Shown: positions 50,178 to 59,801 of the stretch, one piece after another
Position numbering within the stretch: position 1 is the stretch's first letter
Layout of the letters: every line of letters starts with the position of its first letter
Assembly (NCBI RefSeq): GCF_010093345.1
Contig: NZ_PDWT01000010.1
Coordinates: 1 to 64,000 of the forward strand
Origin: Pseudoxanthomonas yeongjuensis
Lineage (GTDB): Bacteria > Pseudomonadota > Gammaproteobacteria > Xanthomonadales > Xanthomonadaceae
DNA length: 64,000 nucleotides
Reading direction: 5' to 3'
The notes under the pieces: generated by a model
What the model was told of the DNA's origin: nothing
Databases searched by the model: none
Seen by the model: the letters and a program-made list of their open reading frames with translations, nothing else
Translations under genes and position numbers: made by a program

Positions 50178-50620
50178 AGCTTCAGATCGAGCATGTGCGC
50201 GCTCAGATCGTCGTCGGACAAGGTCTGACGGATCTGCGCGTGATGCGCCTGCTCGCTCCACAATTCGAACTTGTCGCCCATGCCCAGCAGCACGGCTTTC
50301 TTCTCGATGCCCACCGCGCTGCGATGGCTGGCCGGGATGCTGATGCGGCCATTGCCATCCAGCTCAACCGGGGTCGCAGCACCGACCAGCTTCAACTGCA
50401 GGTTGCGATGCGCGCGCTGGGTGCTGGGCAGCGCATTGACCGCATCGCGGACACGCTGCCATTCCTTTTCGGGATACAGATACAGGCTGCCCTGCTCGAA
50501 CGGGTTGTAGGCGATGACCAGACGATTGCCGCACTCGCGCGCGACCAACTCGCGGTAGGCGGTGGGCACCGCCAACCGGCCCTTGTCGTCAACTGTGATG
50601 GCGGTCTCACCCTGGAACAC
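50174..50620 (-). CDS. mraZ: MraZ, transcriptional regulator of dcw
   Basis: Ring-forming AbrB-like repressor of its own operon. The protein of 148 aa is predicted to start at GTG 50620 ([19 protein letters not shown]), which matches the usual MF start; a GTG at 50635 is the alternative. It has two swapped-hairpin repeats: [14 protein letters not shown] and [14 protein letters not shown]. It is the first gene of the dcw cluster, with its operator just upstream. Confidence 0.95.
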   Translation of the reverse strand: MFQGETAITVDDKGRLAVPTAYRELVARECGNRLVIAYNPFEQGSLYLYPEKEWQRVRDAVNALPSTQRAHRNLQLKLVGAATPVELDGNGRISIPASHRSAVGIEKKAVLLGMGDKFELWSEQAHHAQIRQTLSDDDLSAHMLDLKL

Positions 50621-50680
50621 GAACCCTGCACCCACGAAATCCGCTGGAAGGCGGCAATTGAACCACGAAAAACCACTAGA

Positions 50681-50705
50681 AACCTGGTTTTCCCTCTGCT
50701 GCCCA
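50681..50705 (-). promoter_or_regulatory. Candidate MraZ operator boxes
   Basis: On the reverse strand TGGGC, AGGGA and AGGTT occur at an exact 10-nt period. This matches the known architecture of three TGGG-like boxes spaced by 10 nt, directly downstream of the promoter. Confidence 0.5.
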
Positions 50706-50732
50706 CCTTAGCACCGCCCGAAAGGTTGTCAA
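50705..50732 (-). promoter_or_regulatory. dcw operon promoter (mra promoter)
   Basis: Perfect -35 TTGACA (50732-50727), a 16-nt spacer, and an extended -10 TGCTAAGGT ending at 50705. The predicted transcript start is near 50698. Confidence 0.7.
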
Positions 50733-50802
50733 CAGGGAATGGATGAATAAATCGTCTTTTACTTCAATGGGTTGCAGCTAACTTCACAAACTTGTTCAAA
50801 GG

Positions 50803-50811
50803 TTATCCACA
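50803..50811 (+). promoter_or_regulatory. Perfect DnaA box
   Basis: TTATCCACA matches the consensus exactly, 71 bp upstream of the dcw -35 box. An AT-rich palindrome TCTCAAA-T-TTTGAGA follows at 50825-50839. Confidence 0.45.
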
Positions 50812-50824
50812 AGCTGCTGTTTAG

Positions 50825-51092
50825 TCTCAAATTTTGAGATTTTGCCGTGATTCAGGCCAGTGGAGAGGGTGTGAATTTTCTGATCTCAATTGCCTGTGAG
50901 ACTGGGAACAAGTAATGAGGAACGAGAAACGAGAAACGAGAAACGGAGGGAAGCTCTTGATTCTGGCTACCGGCTACCCCGTCTCACTCCTCACTCCTCA
51001 CTCCTCACTCCTCACTCACTCCTCGTTCCTCACTCCTCGTTCCTCGTTCCTCGCTCCTCGCCTCCCCCAGCCAGAACGAGCAAAATCCCCCC
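50825..51092. repeat. Intergenic region with purine/pyrimidine tandem repeats
   Basis: At 50916-50947 the purine-rich unit (GAAACGA)n repeats. At 50981-51061 pyrimidine-rich CTCACTC and CTCGTTC units repeat. The two tracts are roughly inverted relative to each other. No gene is seen between mraZ and the NRDE gene. Confidence 0.75.
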
Positions 51093-51857
51093 ATGTGCCT
51101 GGTCGCCCTAGCCTGGAAAAGCCATCCCCGCTGGCGTCTGCTGCTGGCGGGCAACCGTGACGAGTTCCATGCGCGCCCGACCGCGCCGCTGGCCCGCTGG
51201 CCGGATATCGGGTCGATCCAGGCCGGTCGCGATCTGCAATCCGGCGGCACCTGGGTAGGACTCGATGCGCGAGGCCGCTGCGCGGTGGTCACCAACGTGC
51301 GCGATCCGCTGGCTCCTCCGTCCTCCGGCCCTTCCCGCGGTCGCCTGCCGGTCGAATTCCTTGGCGTGACTCTCGCAGCCGACCACCACGCACGCGATCT
51401 ACTCGCCCCGGCTGGTGATTACGCGCCGTTCAACCTGCTGATGGCGGACGCGGATTCCTGCGAATACGTGGGAAACCATCCGCGCCTGGAACACCGCACG
51501 ATCGCGCCCGGCATCCATGGCATGTCGAACGGCGGCTTCGATGTGCCATGGCCGAAGACACGACGCCTATGCGCGGCGATGTCGAAATGGTCGGAGACGG
51601 AAGCGACGGATCCGGAACCGTTGTGGCAGGCGCTCGCCGATGGACACGTGGCTACGGACGAAGAACTTCCCGATACCGGCGTGGGCATCGAACTGGAGCG
51701 CTGGCTCTCGCCTGCCTTCATCCGCGGCCCCGCCTACGGCACCCGCGCCAGCACCCTCATCGCCATCGATTACGAAGGCCGCGGATACATCAGCGAACGC
51801 CGCTTCGGCCCCGATGGCGTATTCGAAGGCGAAACCACCCTGCGCAACGACGAGTAG
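51093..51857 (+). CDS. NRDE (TANGO2) family protein
   Basis: Protein of 254 aa starting MCLVALAWKSHPRWRLLLAGNRDEFHARP, which holds the family-defining NRDE motif and the N-terminal Cys2 of an Ntn-hydrolase-like fold. Other conserved spots are GGTWVGLDARGRCAVVTNVR and GMSNGGFDVPWPK. Bacterial members have no settled function; the animal homologue TANGO2 is linked to metabolism. No operon partner is evident. Confidence 0.85.
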   Translation: MCLVALAWKSHPRWRLLLAGNRDEFHARPTAPLARWPDIGSIQAGRDLQSGGTWVGLDARGRCAVVTNVRDPLAPPSSGPSRGRLPVEFLGVTLAADHHARDLLAPAGDYAPFNLLMADADSCEYVGNHPRLEHRTIAPGIHGMSNGGFDVPWPKTRRLCAAMSKWSETEATDPEPLWQALADGHVATDEELPDTGVGIELERWLSPAFIRGPAYGTRASTLIAIDYEGRGYISERRFGPDGVFEGETTLRNDE

Positions 51858-51862
51858 TCCAT

Positions 51863-51927
51863 GTGGGAGCGACGCCAGTCGCGATGAAGCGCCATGGAGC
51901 CTCATTCGCGACTGACGTCGCTCCCAC
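51863..51927. repeat. GTGG palindromic pair (type F)
   Basis: The arms are GTGGGA-GCGAC-GCCA-GTCGC-GA and its inverse, 5 nt after the NRDE gene stop. It is a sixth stem sequence in the same overall design. Confidence 0.85.
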
Positions 51928-51980
51928 AACACCGAAAGTAATCGCTCACACAGTCGTGCAGGAATAACGAGCGAAGCCAT

Positions 51981-52101
51981 AGCCCCCTTTAGTAAAGGGG
52001 GCGCCGCGACAGCGGCGGGGAATTGGGGGCACAAGCCTGGGGCCCGAAGTTTGCATCGCAAACTTTGGGGCTTTCATCGAACGCGAAGCGAAGATGAAAG
52101 A
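51981..52101. repeat. Cluster of hairpins downstream of rnpB
   Basis: It holds GCCCCCTTTA-G-TAAAGGGGGC, GCCGC-GACA-GCGGC, AAGTTTGC-ATC-GCAAACTT and CTTTCATC...GATGAAAG in succession. On the reverse strand the last is the first hairpin after rnpB and may mark the RNA's processed or terminated end, though no T-run follows. Confidence 0.6.
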
Positions 52102-52454
52102 GGCGGAGCCGGCCGATAAGCCGGGTTCTGTCGTGGACAGTCATTCCTCTAGGCGCAACGTCGCCGTTACGCTCGAGCAACCTACCCGGACCCGACGCGG
52201 GCCGCGTCATGAGGTCCCTATTTGGTCTTGCTCCCGGTGGGGTTTGCCGTGCCGGCCTGTTACCAGGCTCGCGGTGCGCTCTTACCGCACCATTTCACCC
52301 TTGCCACGCATTCCGGAGAACCGTTCGGCGGTATCTTTCTGTTGCACTTTCCGTCGGCTCGCGCCGCCCAGGCGTTACCTGGCACCGTGCCCTGTGGAGC
52401 CCGGACTTTCCTCGGCACCCTTGCGGGTGACGCGACTGCCTGGCCGACTCCGCC
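52102..52454 (-). ncRNA. rnpB: RNase P RNA, bacterial type A
   Basis: Catalytic RNA that removes tRNA 5' leaders. On the reverse strand the 5' end GGCGGAG-TCGGCC pairs with the 3' end GGCCGG-CTCCGCC (helix P1). Conserved cores are visible: GAGGAAAGTCCGGGCTCC (CR-I), ACAGAAAGATACCGCC, GGTAAGAGCGCACCG, and near the 3' end CCACGACAGAACCCGGCTTA. The length of about 353 nt fits. Short ORFs across it are not genes. Confidence 0.97.
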
Positions 52455-52481
52455 ATGCGCATTGTCGCACGCATGCGCTGA

Positions 52482-53699
52482 CTAGCCCGGAAACCATGCC
52501 GACACCGCACCGCCCACGCCAAGCACCAGCACCACCAGCCACGCGGGCATTTTCGCCCACATCAGTGCCGCCACACCCGCAGCTACCCATGCCGCGTCGC
52601 GCCAGCCGCGCACCGCCGTGGGCCACAGCGGATCGTAGAGCGCGGCCAGCAGTAACCCGACCACCGCCGCATTGACCCCGGCCAACGCAGCCAGCACCCG
52701 ACGCTGCCTGCGCAGTCGCGACCAGAACGGCAGCACGCCCAGGACCAGCAGCAGCGAAGGCAGGAAAATCGCGCACAGGCACAGCATTCCACCGGCCCAG
52801 CCCCCCGGTCCCGTCGACATCGCCGTACCCAGGAAAGCGGAGAAGGTGAACAAGGGCCCCGGCATCGCCTGGGCCGCGCCATAGCCGGAAAGGAATTCAT
52901 CCGCGCCGATCCAACCCGGCGCCACCACCTCCGCCTGCAGCAAGGGCAGCACCACGTGACCGCCACCGAAGACCAGCGAACCGCTGCGATAGAAGGCGTC
53001 GACCACCTGCAGGCTCGATGACGAAGACTGCTGCGCCAGCAGCGGCAACAGGAACAGAAGCACAAGGAACAGCGCCAGCATGATCGACCCGGACCGCATG
53101 GATAGTGGGACTGCCAGGCCTTCGCCCATCGTTGTCGCAGCGATTCGACGCAGCGCCAGCCCGACCACGGCACCCAATCCAATCACCGCCACCTGCATCC
53201 AGGCCTGCGGCCACCACAGCACGAGCAGCGCGGATGCCGCCGCCAGCAGCACGCGCGTCGAGTCGGTACAGAATGCGCGCGCCATGCCCCACACCGCCTG
53301 CGCTACCACAGCGACCGCCACCAGTTTCAAGCCTTGCAATGCCTCGGCAGAAAGCATGGCGCCCCAACGCGTCAGTCCGAATGCGAACAGGATCATGGCC
53401 AACGCCGAAGGCAGGGTAAACCCACACCAGGCCGCGAGCGCGCCGCGCAGGCCCGCGCGCGACAGGCCGACCGCCATGCCGACCTGGCTGCTGGCCGGCC
53501 CCGGCAGGAACTGGCACAACGCGATCAGTTCGGCGTACTGGTTTTCGGAAAGCCAGCGGCGGCGTGCCACGAACTCATCGCGGAAATAAGCCAGATGGGC
53601 GATGGGACCGCCGAACGAAGTCAGGCCCAGACGCAGGAATACGCGGAACACGACCCAGGCGCTGGCGTCCGCAGACCTGTCGGCCGCCGATCCCCGCAT
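52482..53699 (-). CDS. chrA: ChrA, chromate ion transporter (CHR family)
   Basis: Bidomain CHR-family membrane protein of 405 aa. The N-terminal half has the signature LGLTSFGGPIAHLAYFRDEFV and QFLPGPASSQVGMAVG. The second half repeats it with GSLVFGGGHVVLPLL and SGYGAAQAMPGPLFTFSAFLG. Such proteins export chromate by antiport, though many are uncharacterised. It follows rsmI by 5 nt on the same strand, so it may be co-transcribed with rsmI. Confidence 0.92.
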   Translation of the reverse strand: MRGSAADRSADASAWVVFRVFLRLGLTSFGGPIAHLAYFRDEFVARRRWLSENQYAELIALCQFLPGPASSQVGMAVGLSRAGLRGALAAWCGFTLPSALAMILFAFGLTRWGAMLSAEALQGLKLVAVAVVAQAVWGMARAFCTDSTRVLLAAASALLVLWWPQAWMQVAVIGLGAVVGLALRRIAATTMGEGLAVPLSMRSGSIMLALFLVLLFLLPLLAQQSSSSSLQVVDAFYRSGSLVFGGGHVVLPLLQAEVVAPGWIGADEFLSGYGAAQAMPGPLFTFSAFLGTAMSTGPGGWAGGMLCLCAIFLPSLLLVLGVLPFWSRLRRQRRVLAALAGVNAAVVGLLLAALYDPLWPTAVRGWRDAAWVAAGVAALMWAKMPAWLVVLVLGVGGAVSAWFPG

Positions 53700-53704
53700 C
53701 GGAC

Positions 53705-54538
53705 TCAGGCCGCCGATCCGTTCTGCCCGTAAAGGGCCTTTCGCGGCGCCCCGCTGATCTCCGCTGCCAGCTTCGCCGCCGTCGATGGCGGCAAATATTC
53801 GCTGAGTTTGGCGTACAGCCGTTGGCCTTCGATCAACTGCGCTTCCGCATCGTCGCCCACGCCCTGGACCATGACCACGAACTCGCCCTTGCGCTGGTTG
53901 TCGTCGGCCTCAACCTGCGCATGCAGTCCGGCAAGGGTGCCGTCCAGCACCGTTTCGAACATCTTGGTCAGTTCGCGCGCGATCACCGCGGCGCGGTCGT
54001 CGCCGAACACGAGGCGCATGTCGGCCAGCGATTCGGCGATGCGGTGCGAGGATTCGTAGAACACCAGGGTCCGGGTTTCGCTGGCGAGACGGCCCAGGCG
54101 CTCGCGGCGGGCGGACGACTTGGCCGGCAGGAAACCTTCGAACACGAAACGGTCGCTGGGCAGGCCGGCCACGCTCAACGCGGCGATCGCGGCGCAGGCG
54201 CCGGGAATCGGGCTGACCCGCAGTCCGGCCGCACGCGCGGCGCGGACCACGCGGAAACCCGGATCGCTGACCAGCGGCGTGCCCGCATCGCTGACCAGAG
54301 CCAGCGAATCGCCGCCGGCGATGCGCTCGACGATGCGCTCGGACATCGCTTCCTCGTTGTGCTCATGCAAGGCCAGCAAGGGGCGATCGATGCCGAAATG
54401 GGAAAGCAGCTGGCGGGTGTGGCGGGTGTCCTCGGCGCAGATCGCGGCGACGGCTTTCAGGGTCTCCTGCGCACGTGGCGACAGGTCGGCCAGGTTGCCG
54501 ATCGGCGTGGCGATGATGAACAGTGTTCCAGCGGGCAT
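53705..54538 (-). CDS. rsmI: 16S rRNA 2'-O-ribose C1402 methyltransferase
   Basis: Tetrapyrrole-methylase fold enzyme modifying the same nucleotide as RsmH. The protein of 277 aa has GTLFIIATPIGNLADLSPRA, CAEDTRHTRQLLSHFGI, VSDAGTPLVSDPGFRVV and FYESSHRIAESLADM. It is divergent from the lpoA-like gene, as in many gammaproteobacteria. Confidence 0.96.
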   Translation of the reverse strand: MPAGTLFIIATPIGNLADLSPRAQETLKAVAAICAEDTRHTRQLLSHFGIDRPLLALHEHNEEAMSERIVERIAGGDSLALVSDAGTPLVSDPGFRVVRAARAAGLRVSPIPGACAAIAALSVAGLPSDRFVFEGFLPAKSSARRERLGRLASETRTLVFYESSHRIAESLADMRLVFGDDRAAVIARELTKMFETVLDGTLAGLHAQVEADDNQRKGEFVVMVQGVGDDAEAQLIEGQRLYAKLSEYLPPSTAAKLAAEISGAPRKALYGQNGSAA

Positions 54539-54634
54539 GAGCGGATGTTCCTGGAGGCGGTGGGCTGAACGCAGTCCTGCGCCGCCGAAGGTACAATCCT
54601 AGCCGGTTCCCCCGCACCACCGCCGAGTACCCCC

Positions 54635-56014
54635 ATGGATAAGCGATTCGGAAGGATCTTTCCTTTGTTGTTGCTGGTGACGCTGTTCGCCGGCTGCGCC
54701 ACCACCCAGGTCAGTGGACCGGCCACGAGCAAGGCCAGCAGCGGTGCGCTGGCCAACGCGGCCGCGCTGGCACGCAACGATGCCACGCTGACCGGCCAGG
54801 CGAAGATCGACAATGCACGCGAGATCGAGCGCCTGCTGGCCGGCATCGACAATGCGACGCTGGCGCGCGACGCCGCGGCGCTACCGGTCGGCGATCCGCT
54901 TTACGCCTTCGCGGGGCGCGCCTTGTTGAATCGCGGCCTGCCGCTGCCGCGCCCGTTCGACCGTGGCGTGCAATGGCGTTTCGACCTGAACAACCGGCCC
55001 GCCGCCGAGCGCGACGGCTATCGTCCTCCGGTCAAACTCGCGGTGCTGCTGCCATTGTCGGGACAACTGGCCACGGCCTCGGCGCCCGTCCGCGATGGCC
55101 TGCTGGCCGGTTATTACGGCGAAACCCGGCGTCGCCCGGAAATCAATTTCTTCGACACGGCGGGAACCCCGGCCGGAGCCGTCAACGCTTATGCGAAGGC
55201 AGTCGCCGCGGGCGCCGACTTCATCCTCGGCCCGCTCGGCCGCGATGAAGTCACCGCCGTGTTCCGCGACTCCGGCCTGGCGGTGCCGGTCCTCGCCCTC
55301 AATCGTGGTGCGGCTGCCCCGCCGGCCGGCAACGCCGGATTTTCACTGGCTCCCGAAGACGACGGCATCATCGCGGCCGAATACCTGCTCAGTCGCGAAC
55401 ACCGCAAGGCGCTGGTGATCGGCGGCAACGACGACAACGGCCGGCGCGCCGCGAATTCCTTCCGCGAGCGCTTCACCGAACGCGGCGGCAGCGTGACCGA
55501 CACGCTGAGCGTGGCCGAAACACCGGGCGATATTTCCGCCAATCTCGCCGCCGCCGCACAGCATGGCGTGGACGCCGTGTTCCTTGCGGTCAGGGGCGGC
55601 ACGGCGCGTGCCATCGCTCCGCAACTGGCGCTCGCCGGCCTCGCCGGCAAGAGCCGGGTCGGCACGTCGCAGCTGATTTCCGGTACCGGCAAACCGGAAC
55701 AGGACAGCGCGCTGGATGGCATCGTCTACCCCGCCGAAGTGTGGACCGCGCGCGGCCTCGCCGGCCTGCCGGCAGCGAGTGTCGCGGGCGCGAACCTGCC
55801 GACCGCACGCGGACCGGCGGCACGGCTGTTCGCCTTCGGCTACGACGCATGGATGCTGACCGCCTACCTGGAGAAACTGGCGACCGGCAACAATGTGCAG
55901 CTGAAAGGCGCGACCGGCGAACTGAGCCTGGATGGTTTCGGCAACGTGATGCGCACGCCGGCCTGGTCCACTTTCAACGACGGGCGCGCGGTTCCGGTCT
56001 CCGGCGGCGGTTGA
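54635..56014 (+). CDS. LpoA-like lipoprotein, penicillin-binding-protein activator
   Basis: Protein of 459 aa with a lipoprotein signal ([14 protein letters not shown], lipobox LFAGC). A helical N-terminal segment follows, then a periplasmic-binding-protein-like domain from [20 protein letters not shown] through [13 protein letters not shown] to [17 protein letters not shown]. The order rsmI / lpoA / yraN is that of E. coli. LpoA stimulates PBP1A from the outer membrane. The N-terminal region is shorter than in E. coli LpoA, so activity on a PBP is inferred. Confidence 0.85.
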   Translation: MDKRFGRIFPLLLLVTLFAGCATTQVSGPATSKASSGALANAAALARNDATLTGQAKIDNAREIERLLAGIDNATLARDAAALPVGDPLYAFAGRALLNRGLPLPRPFDRGVQWRFDLNNRPAAERDGYRPPVKLAVLLPLSGQLATASAPVRDGLLAGYYGETRRRPEINFFDTAGTPAGAVNAYAKAVAAGADFILGPLGRDEVTAVFRDSGLAVPVLALNRGAAAPPAGNAGFSLAPEDDGIIAAEYLLSREHRKALVIGGNDDNGRRAANSFRERFTERGGSVTDTLSVAETPGDISANLAAAAQHGVDAVFLAVRGGTARAIAPQLALAGLAGKSRVGTSQLISGTGKPEQDSALDGIVYPAEVWTARGLAGLPAASVAGANLPTARGPAARLFAFGYDAWMLTAYLEKLATGNNVQLKGATGELSLDGFGNVMRTPAWSTFNDGRAVPVSGGG

Positions 56015-56021
56015 ACGCGGC

Positions 56022-56408
56022 GTGATCGATCGCAAGGCGCGGGGCGACCGCGCCGAAGCCGCGGCACGCGACCATCTGCTGCGTGCCGGCCTGCGCGAAG
56101 TGGCGGCGAACGCGAATTATCGTGGCGGCGAACTCGACCTGGTGATGCTGGACCCCAGCGGCCATGAGGGCGGCATGCTGGTGTTCGTGGAAGTGCGCTA
56201 CCGGCAATCGCGCGCCTTCGGCGGCGGCGCGGCCTCGGTGGACATCGGCAAGCGCCGCAAGCTGGTGCATGCGGCGCAACTCTTCCTCGGCGAACATCGC
56301 CGCTATGCGCAGATGCCGTGTCGTTTCGATGTGGTCGAAGCGGATGGCGATCCGGAGACACCCAGGATCACGTGGTTGCGGGATGCGTTCCGGGCCGACG
56401 ATATCTAG
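56022..56408 (+). CDS. yraN: YraN, UPF0102 endonuclease-like protein
   Basis: Protein of 128 aa starting at GTG, 7 nt after the lipoprotein gene. The restriction-endonuclease-like core is visible: [26 protein letters not shown] and [10 protein letters not shown] (E-x8-D-x13-ExR pattern). Function is not established; some relatives are linked to DNA uptake or repair. Confidence 0.92.
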   Translation: MIDRKARGDRAEAAARDHLLRAGLREVAANANYRGGELDLVMLDPSGHEGGMLVFVEVRYRQSRAFGGGAASVDIGKRRKLVHAAQLFLGEHRRYAQMPCRFDVVEADGDPETPRITWLRDAFRADDI

Positions 56409-56430
56409 ATCCCCCGCACGGAACCGCCTT

Positions 56431-56511
56431 GTAGGAGCGCCCCTTGGGCGCGATGCTCTTGGGTCTTCGGCGATCTGGTCGAAGAGCATCGCGCCCAAGG
56501 GGCGCTCCTAC
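56431..56511. repeat. GTAG palindromic pair, arms B...B', supplies the thiL stop
   Basis: It lies between convergent yraN and thiL. The right end CTAC contains the reverse-strand TAG stop of thiL (56510-56508). Confidence 0.9.
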
Positions 56512-57461
56512 GGGAAGTGCTGGTAGCCGGATTGCACGGGCTGCCATTCCCCACCCTTCGCATCGAATCCCTTCACGCCCTGCCCCGCGACGATGCGCCC
56601 GATCCGCGTTGCGGGAACCTCAGCGAAATCCAGGGCCTGCATCACCAGTTCGCGATTGCGCGGCGAGGCGCTGAAACACAACTCGTAATCGTCGCCACCA
56701 CTGGCTTGCCAGCGCCAGTACTGCGCAGGATCGAGTGCTGCGAGCGCGTCGGAACCAGGCAGGCTCGTCAAGTTTATTTCCGCGCCGACGCCGCTGCGTT
56801 CGCAGACATGGGCCAGGTCGGCGAGCAGTCCGTCGGACAGATCGATGCAGCTATGCGCCAGCCCCGACAACCGCCGTCCAGCGGCGACGCGCGGCGTGGG
56901 GCGATCGAGGCGCTTGCGCAGAAACGGCGAAGGCTCGCGCCCGGCCAGCAAAACTTCCAGCGCCGCCGCTGCATCGCCCAGCGTTCCGGTCACCCAGACG
57001 TCGTCGCCGACGCGCGCGCCGTCACGACGCAAGGCGCTACCGGTTTCGAGCAGGCCCATCGCGGTGACCGAGATCGACAACGGCCCGCGCGTGGTGTCGC
57101 CACCGACCAGCGCGAGCGCATGCTGGTCGGCCAGTTCGAGGAATCCGTCGAGGAAGGCGTCGACCCAGCTTGCATCGGCTTCCGGCATCGACAGCGACAG
57201 CGTGCACCAGGCGGGCATGGCGCCCATCGCGGCGAGATCCGAAAGGTTCACCGCCAGCGATTTCCAGCCGATATCCGCAGGCGCGGTGGCTTCCGGGAAA
57301 TGGACGCCGGCATTGAGCGTGTCTGCAGTCACTACCAATTGCATGCCAGGCGGCACCTGCAGCAGCGCGGCGTCATCGCCGATACCGAGCACGACGTCGT
57401 CGCGTTCGCGGACGCGCGTGCGGATGCGGTCGATCAGATCGAATTCAGCGGCGCTCATCAT
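56508..57461 (-). CDS. thiL: Thiamine-monophosphate kinase
   Basis: Makes thiamine diphosphate from the monophosphate. The protein of 317 aa is of the PurM/ThiL fold: VVLGIGDDAALLQVPPGM, VNLSDLAAMGAMPAW, LVGGDTTRGPLSI and CIDLSDGLLADLAH. The start is taken at the first of two ATGs (57461 or 57458). Last gene of the rib-nusB-thiL run; stop codon TAG comes from the adjacent repeat. Confidence 0.96.
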   Translation of the reverse strand: MMSAAEFDLIDRIRTRVRERDDVVLGIGDDAALLQVPPGMQLVVTADTLNAGVHFPEATAPADIGWKSLAVNLSDLAAMGAMPAWCTLSLSMPEADASWVDAFLDGFLELADQHALALVGGDTTRGPLSISVTAMGLLETGSALRRDGARVGDDVWVTGTLGDAAAALEVLLAGREPSPFLRKRLDRPTPRVAAGRRLSGLAHSCIDLSDGLLADLAHVCERSGVGAEINLTSLPGSDALAALDPAQYWRWQASGGDDYELCFSASPRNRELVMQALDFAEVPATRIGRIVAGQGVKGFDAKGGEWQPVQSGYQHFP

Positions 57462-57488
57462 CGACCCAGCATACTGTGGGAGTGACCT

Positions 57489-57582
57489 GTGGGAGCGGCG
57501 TAAGCCGCGCAACGGGAACCCATGGCTGCCATGTGAATCGCAAGTCCAGGATTGTCGCCTTCGCGGCTTACGCCGCTCCCAC
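57489..57582. repeat. GTGG palindromic pair (type G)
   Basis: The arms are GTGGGA-GCGGC-GTAA-GCCGC-G and its inverse (ends GCTCCCAC). The spacer is longer than usual (about 50 nt). It lies in the nusB-thiL gap. Confidence 0.85.
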
Positions 57583-57603
57583 GAACTGCTCCCACCTGCC
57601 GCT

Positions 57604-58074
57604 TCATTTGACGGCGTTGAATTCCGCCGGGCGCCAGTCGGCCGCGGCCCTGTCCAGCACGCCATTGACGTAGGTGTGGCCGTGCTCGGAGCCGAAGCGC
57701 TTGGCGATCTCGATCGCCTCGTTCAACACCACACGGTACGGGACGTCGAGGCGGTGGATCAACTCGTAGGCCGACAGACGCAGGACCGCGCGCTCGATCG
57801 GATCGACTTCCTCGACCGGGCGGTCGAGATAATCCACCAGGGCCCCGTCCAGGCTGGCGCGGTGCTTGACCACGCCGCGGACCAGGTCGTCAAAATACTC
57901 AAGGTCGGCGATCTCGTGCGCCTGCTCGTGGGCGAACTGGGCGATGACCTGTTCCACCAGGCCGCCCGACATCTGCCATGCATATACCGCCTGCAGCGCG
58001 CGACGGCGCGCGCGCGCGCGGGTGACCGGGTCTACGCCGTCGCGGCGGCCGTCCTTGCGGGGATGGCGGTTCAT
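57604..58074 (-). CDS. nusB: NusB, transcription antitermination factor
   Basis: All-helical RNA-binding protein of 156 aa that acts with S10 on boxA RNA. Conserved: [30 protein letters not shown] and [17 protein letters not shown]. The N-terminus has a basic extension. It overlaps ribH by ATGA, the standard ribH-nusB arrangement. Confidence 0.96.
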   Translation of the reverse strand: MNRHPRKDGRRDGVDPVTRARARRRALQAVYAWQMSGGLVEQVIAQFAHEQAHEIADLEYFDDLVRGVVKHRASLDGALVDYLDRPVEEVDPIERAVLRLSAYELIHRLDVPYRVVLNEAIEIAKRFGSEHGHTYVNGVLDRAAADWRPAEFNAVK

Positions 58075-58538
58075 GGCAATTGCTCCAGCAGTTGCGCCAT
58101 CTCGATGGCGGCCAGCGCGGCTTCCTCGCCCTTGTTGCCGTGGCTGCCGCCGGCGCGCACTTCCGCGTCCTCGATGCGTTCGACCGCGAGCACGCCGTTC
58201 ATCACCGGGATGCCGAAATCCAGCGCCACCCGCATCAAGCCCTCGGCGCAACGGTCGGCCACATGTTCGTAATGGCGGGTGTCGCCGCGGATCACGCAAC
58301 CCAGGGCGATGATCGCCGCATGCTGGCTGCCGGCGGCGATACGCGCGGCGGCCACCGGGATTTCCCAGGCGCCGGGCACGCGGATCACATCGACCGCGCC
58401 ATCGCTTACGCCATTGGCCGACAGGCTCTGCCGCGCACCGGTCACCAGCGCATCGGTAATGCGCGGATTCCAGCGGCTGGCGATGATCGCGAAACGTGCG
58501 GCTTCGTGGGCGCGCAGATCGCCTTCGTAATGGGGCAT
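58071..58538 (-). CDS. ribH: 6,7-dimethyl-8-ribityllumazine synthase
   Basis: Condenses the pyrimidine with 3,4-dihydroxybutanone phosphate to make lumazine. The protein of 155 aa has [50 protein letters not shown] and [11 protein letters not shown]. Substrate-binding residues are conserved. Confidence 0.97.
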   Translation of the reverse strand: MPHYEGDLRAHEAARFAIIASRWNPRITDALVTGARQSLSANGVSDGAVDVIRVPGAWEIPVAAARIAAGSQHAAIIALGCVIRGDTRHYEHVADRCAEGLMRVALDFGIPVMNGVLAVERIEDAEVRAGGSHGNKGEEAALAAIEMAQLLEQLP

Positions 58539-58593
58539 GGGGGACGGATACCGGATGGGTCGGGAAGTTTAACAGCAGCGCGGAAACCGGGAC

Positions 58594-58659
58594 GTGGGAG
58601 GGGCTTCAGCCCCGACGCTTTCATCCGGCGAAAGCTGTCGGGGCTGAAGCCCCTCCTAC
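58594..58659. repeat. GTGG palindromic pair (type E)
   Basis: The arms are GTGGGA-GGGGCT-TC-AGCCCC-GAC and its inverse, here ending CCTAC. This is the intergenic counterpart of the copy inside murF. It lies in the ribBX-ribH gap. Confidence 0.88.
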
Positions 58660-58670
58660 AGGAACCCGGA

Positions 58671-59771
58671 CTAGTGGACGTATTCCACGACATCCAGCCC
58701 ATAACCGGCCAGACCTACCTGCCGGCGCGGCGTGCCCAGCACGCGCAGCTTGCCGAGACCCAGATCGGCGAGGATCTGCGCGCCAGCGCCGTTGCGGCGC
58801 CATTCGGCGAGGGCGCCGCCCGCGGGCGCCTCCGGGTCGCGCCCCGGTTCGGAACGGATCCGTTCGAGCATGGCCTCGGGCGTGACCGGCTCGCCCAGCA
58901 ATACCAGTGCGCCACGGCCTTCACGAGCGATCGTGGCCAGCACTTCGCCTACCGCCGGACCGAAATCAGTACGCCGCCAATGCAGCGCATCGGCCAACGG
59001 GTTCTGCATGTGCACGCGCACCAGGGTCGGCGCCTGAGCATCGGCTTCGCCGCGCAACAGCGCGAAATGCAGGCCGTGGCTGAGGCGATCGCGGTAGGTG
59101 TGCAGGCGGAACGGGCCGTGTTCGGTATCGATCTCGCGCACGTCCACGCGTTCGACGGTGTGCTCGGTGCTCAGGCGATAACGGATCAGTTCCTCGATGG
59201 AGCCGATCTTCAACCCATGCGCGCGCGCGAATTCCTCCAGTTGCGGGCGCCGGGCCATGCTGCCGTCGGCATTGAGGATCTCGACCAGCACGCCGGCCGG
59301 CTCCAGGCCCGCGAGCAACGCCAAGTCCGTGGCCGCCTCGGTGTGGCCCGAGCGATTGAGTACGCCACCGGGCTGGGAAGTGAGCGGGAAGATATGCCCA
59401 GGCTGCGACAGGTCCTGCGGCTTCACGTCGGGGCGCACCGCGGTGCGGATGGTATGGGCGCGGTCATAGGCGGAGATGCCGGTGGTCACGCCTTCGGCCG
59501 CCTCGATGCTGACGGTGAAGTTGGTGTGGTGCTGCGAGGTGTTGTCCTGGACCATCGGCGGCAGGCCGAGCTGGCGGCAGCGCTCGCGGGTCAGCGACAG
59601 GCAGACCAGGCCGCGGGCGTGGGTGACCATGAAGTTGATGTCCGAAGGCTTGACCAGTTCGGCGGCCATGATCAGGTCGCCTTCGTTCTCGCGGTCCTCG
59701 TCGTCGACGATCACGACCATGCGGCCGTTGCGGATTTCTTCGAGCAGTTCGGGGATGGGGGCGAAGGACAT
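58671..59771 (-). CDS. ribB: DHBP synthase fused to a degenerate GTP cyclohydrolase II domain (RibBX)
   Basis: The N-terminal DHBP synthase domain (1-200) makes 3,4-dihydroxy-2-butanone-4-phosphate from ribulose 5-phosphate: [28 protein letters not shown] and [14 protein letters not shown] are intact. The C-terminal domain (about 205-366) aligns in length with GTP cyclohydrolase II but lacks the zinc-binding three-Cys motif; where CLTGD...CDC is expected it reads [18 protein letters not shown]. So GTP cyclohydrolase activity is probably lost. The total of 366 aa equals bifunctional RibBA. Confidence 0.92.
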   Translation of the reverse strand: MSFAPIPELLEEIRNGRMVVIVDDEDRENEGDLIMAAELVKPSDINFMVTHARGLVCLSLTRERCRQLGLPPMVQDNTSQHHTNFTVSIEAAEGVTTGISAYDRAHTIRTAVRPDVKPQDLSQPGHIFPLTSQPGGVLNRSGHTEAATDLALLAGLEPAGVLVEILNADGSMARRPQLEEFARAHGLKIGSIEELIRYRLSTEHTVERVDVREIDTEHGPFRLHTYRDRLSHGLHFALLRGEADAQAPTLVRVHMQNPLADALHWRRTDFGPAVGEVLATIAREGRGALVLLGEPVTPEAMLERIRSEPGRDPEAPAGGALAEWRRNGAGAQILADLGLGKLRVLGTPRRQVGLAGYGLDVVEYVH

Positions 59772-59801
59772 CAGATCAGTACTCGGAAAGCAGGAAAGAA
59801 T

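Noticed and set aside
52094-52675. Proline/arginine-rich ORFs over the rnpB region
   Set aside because: They coincide with RNase P RNA, whose conserved cores and P1 pairing are clear.
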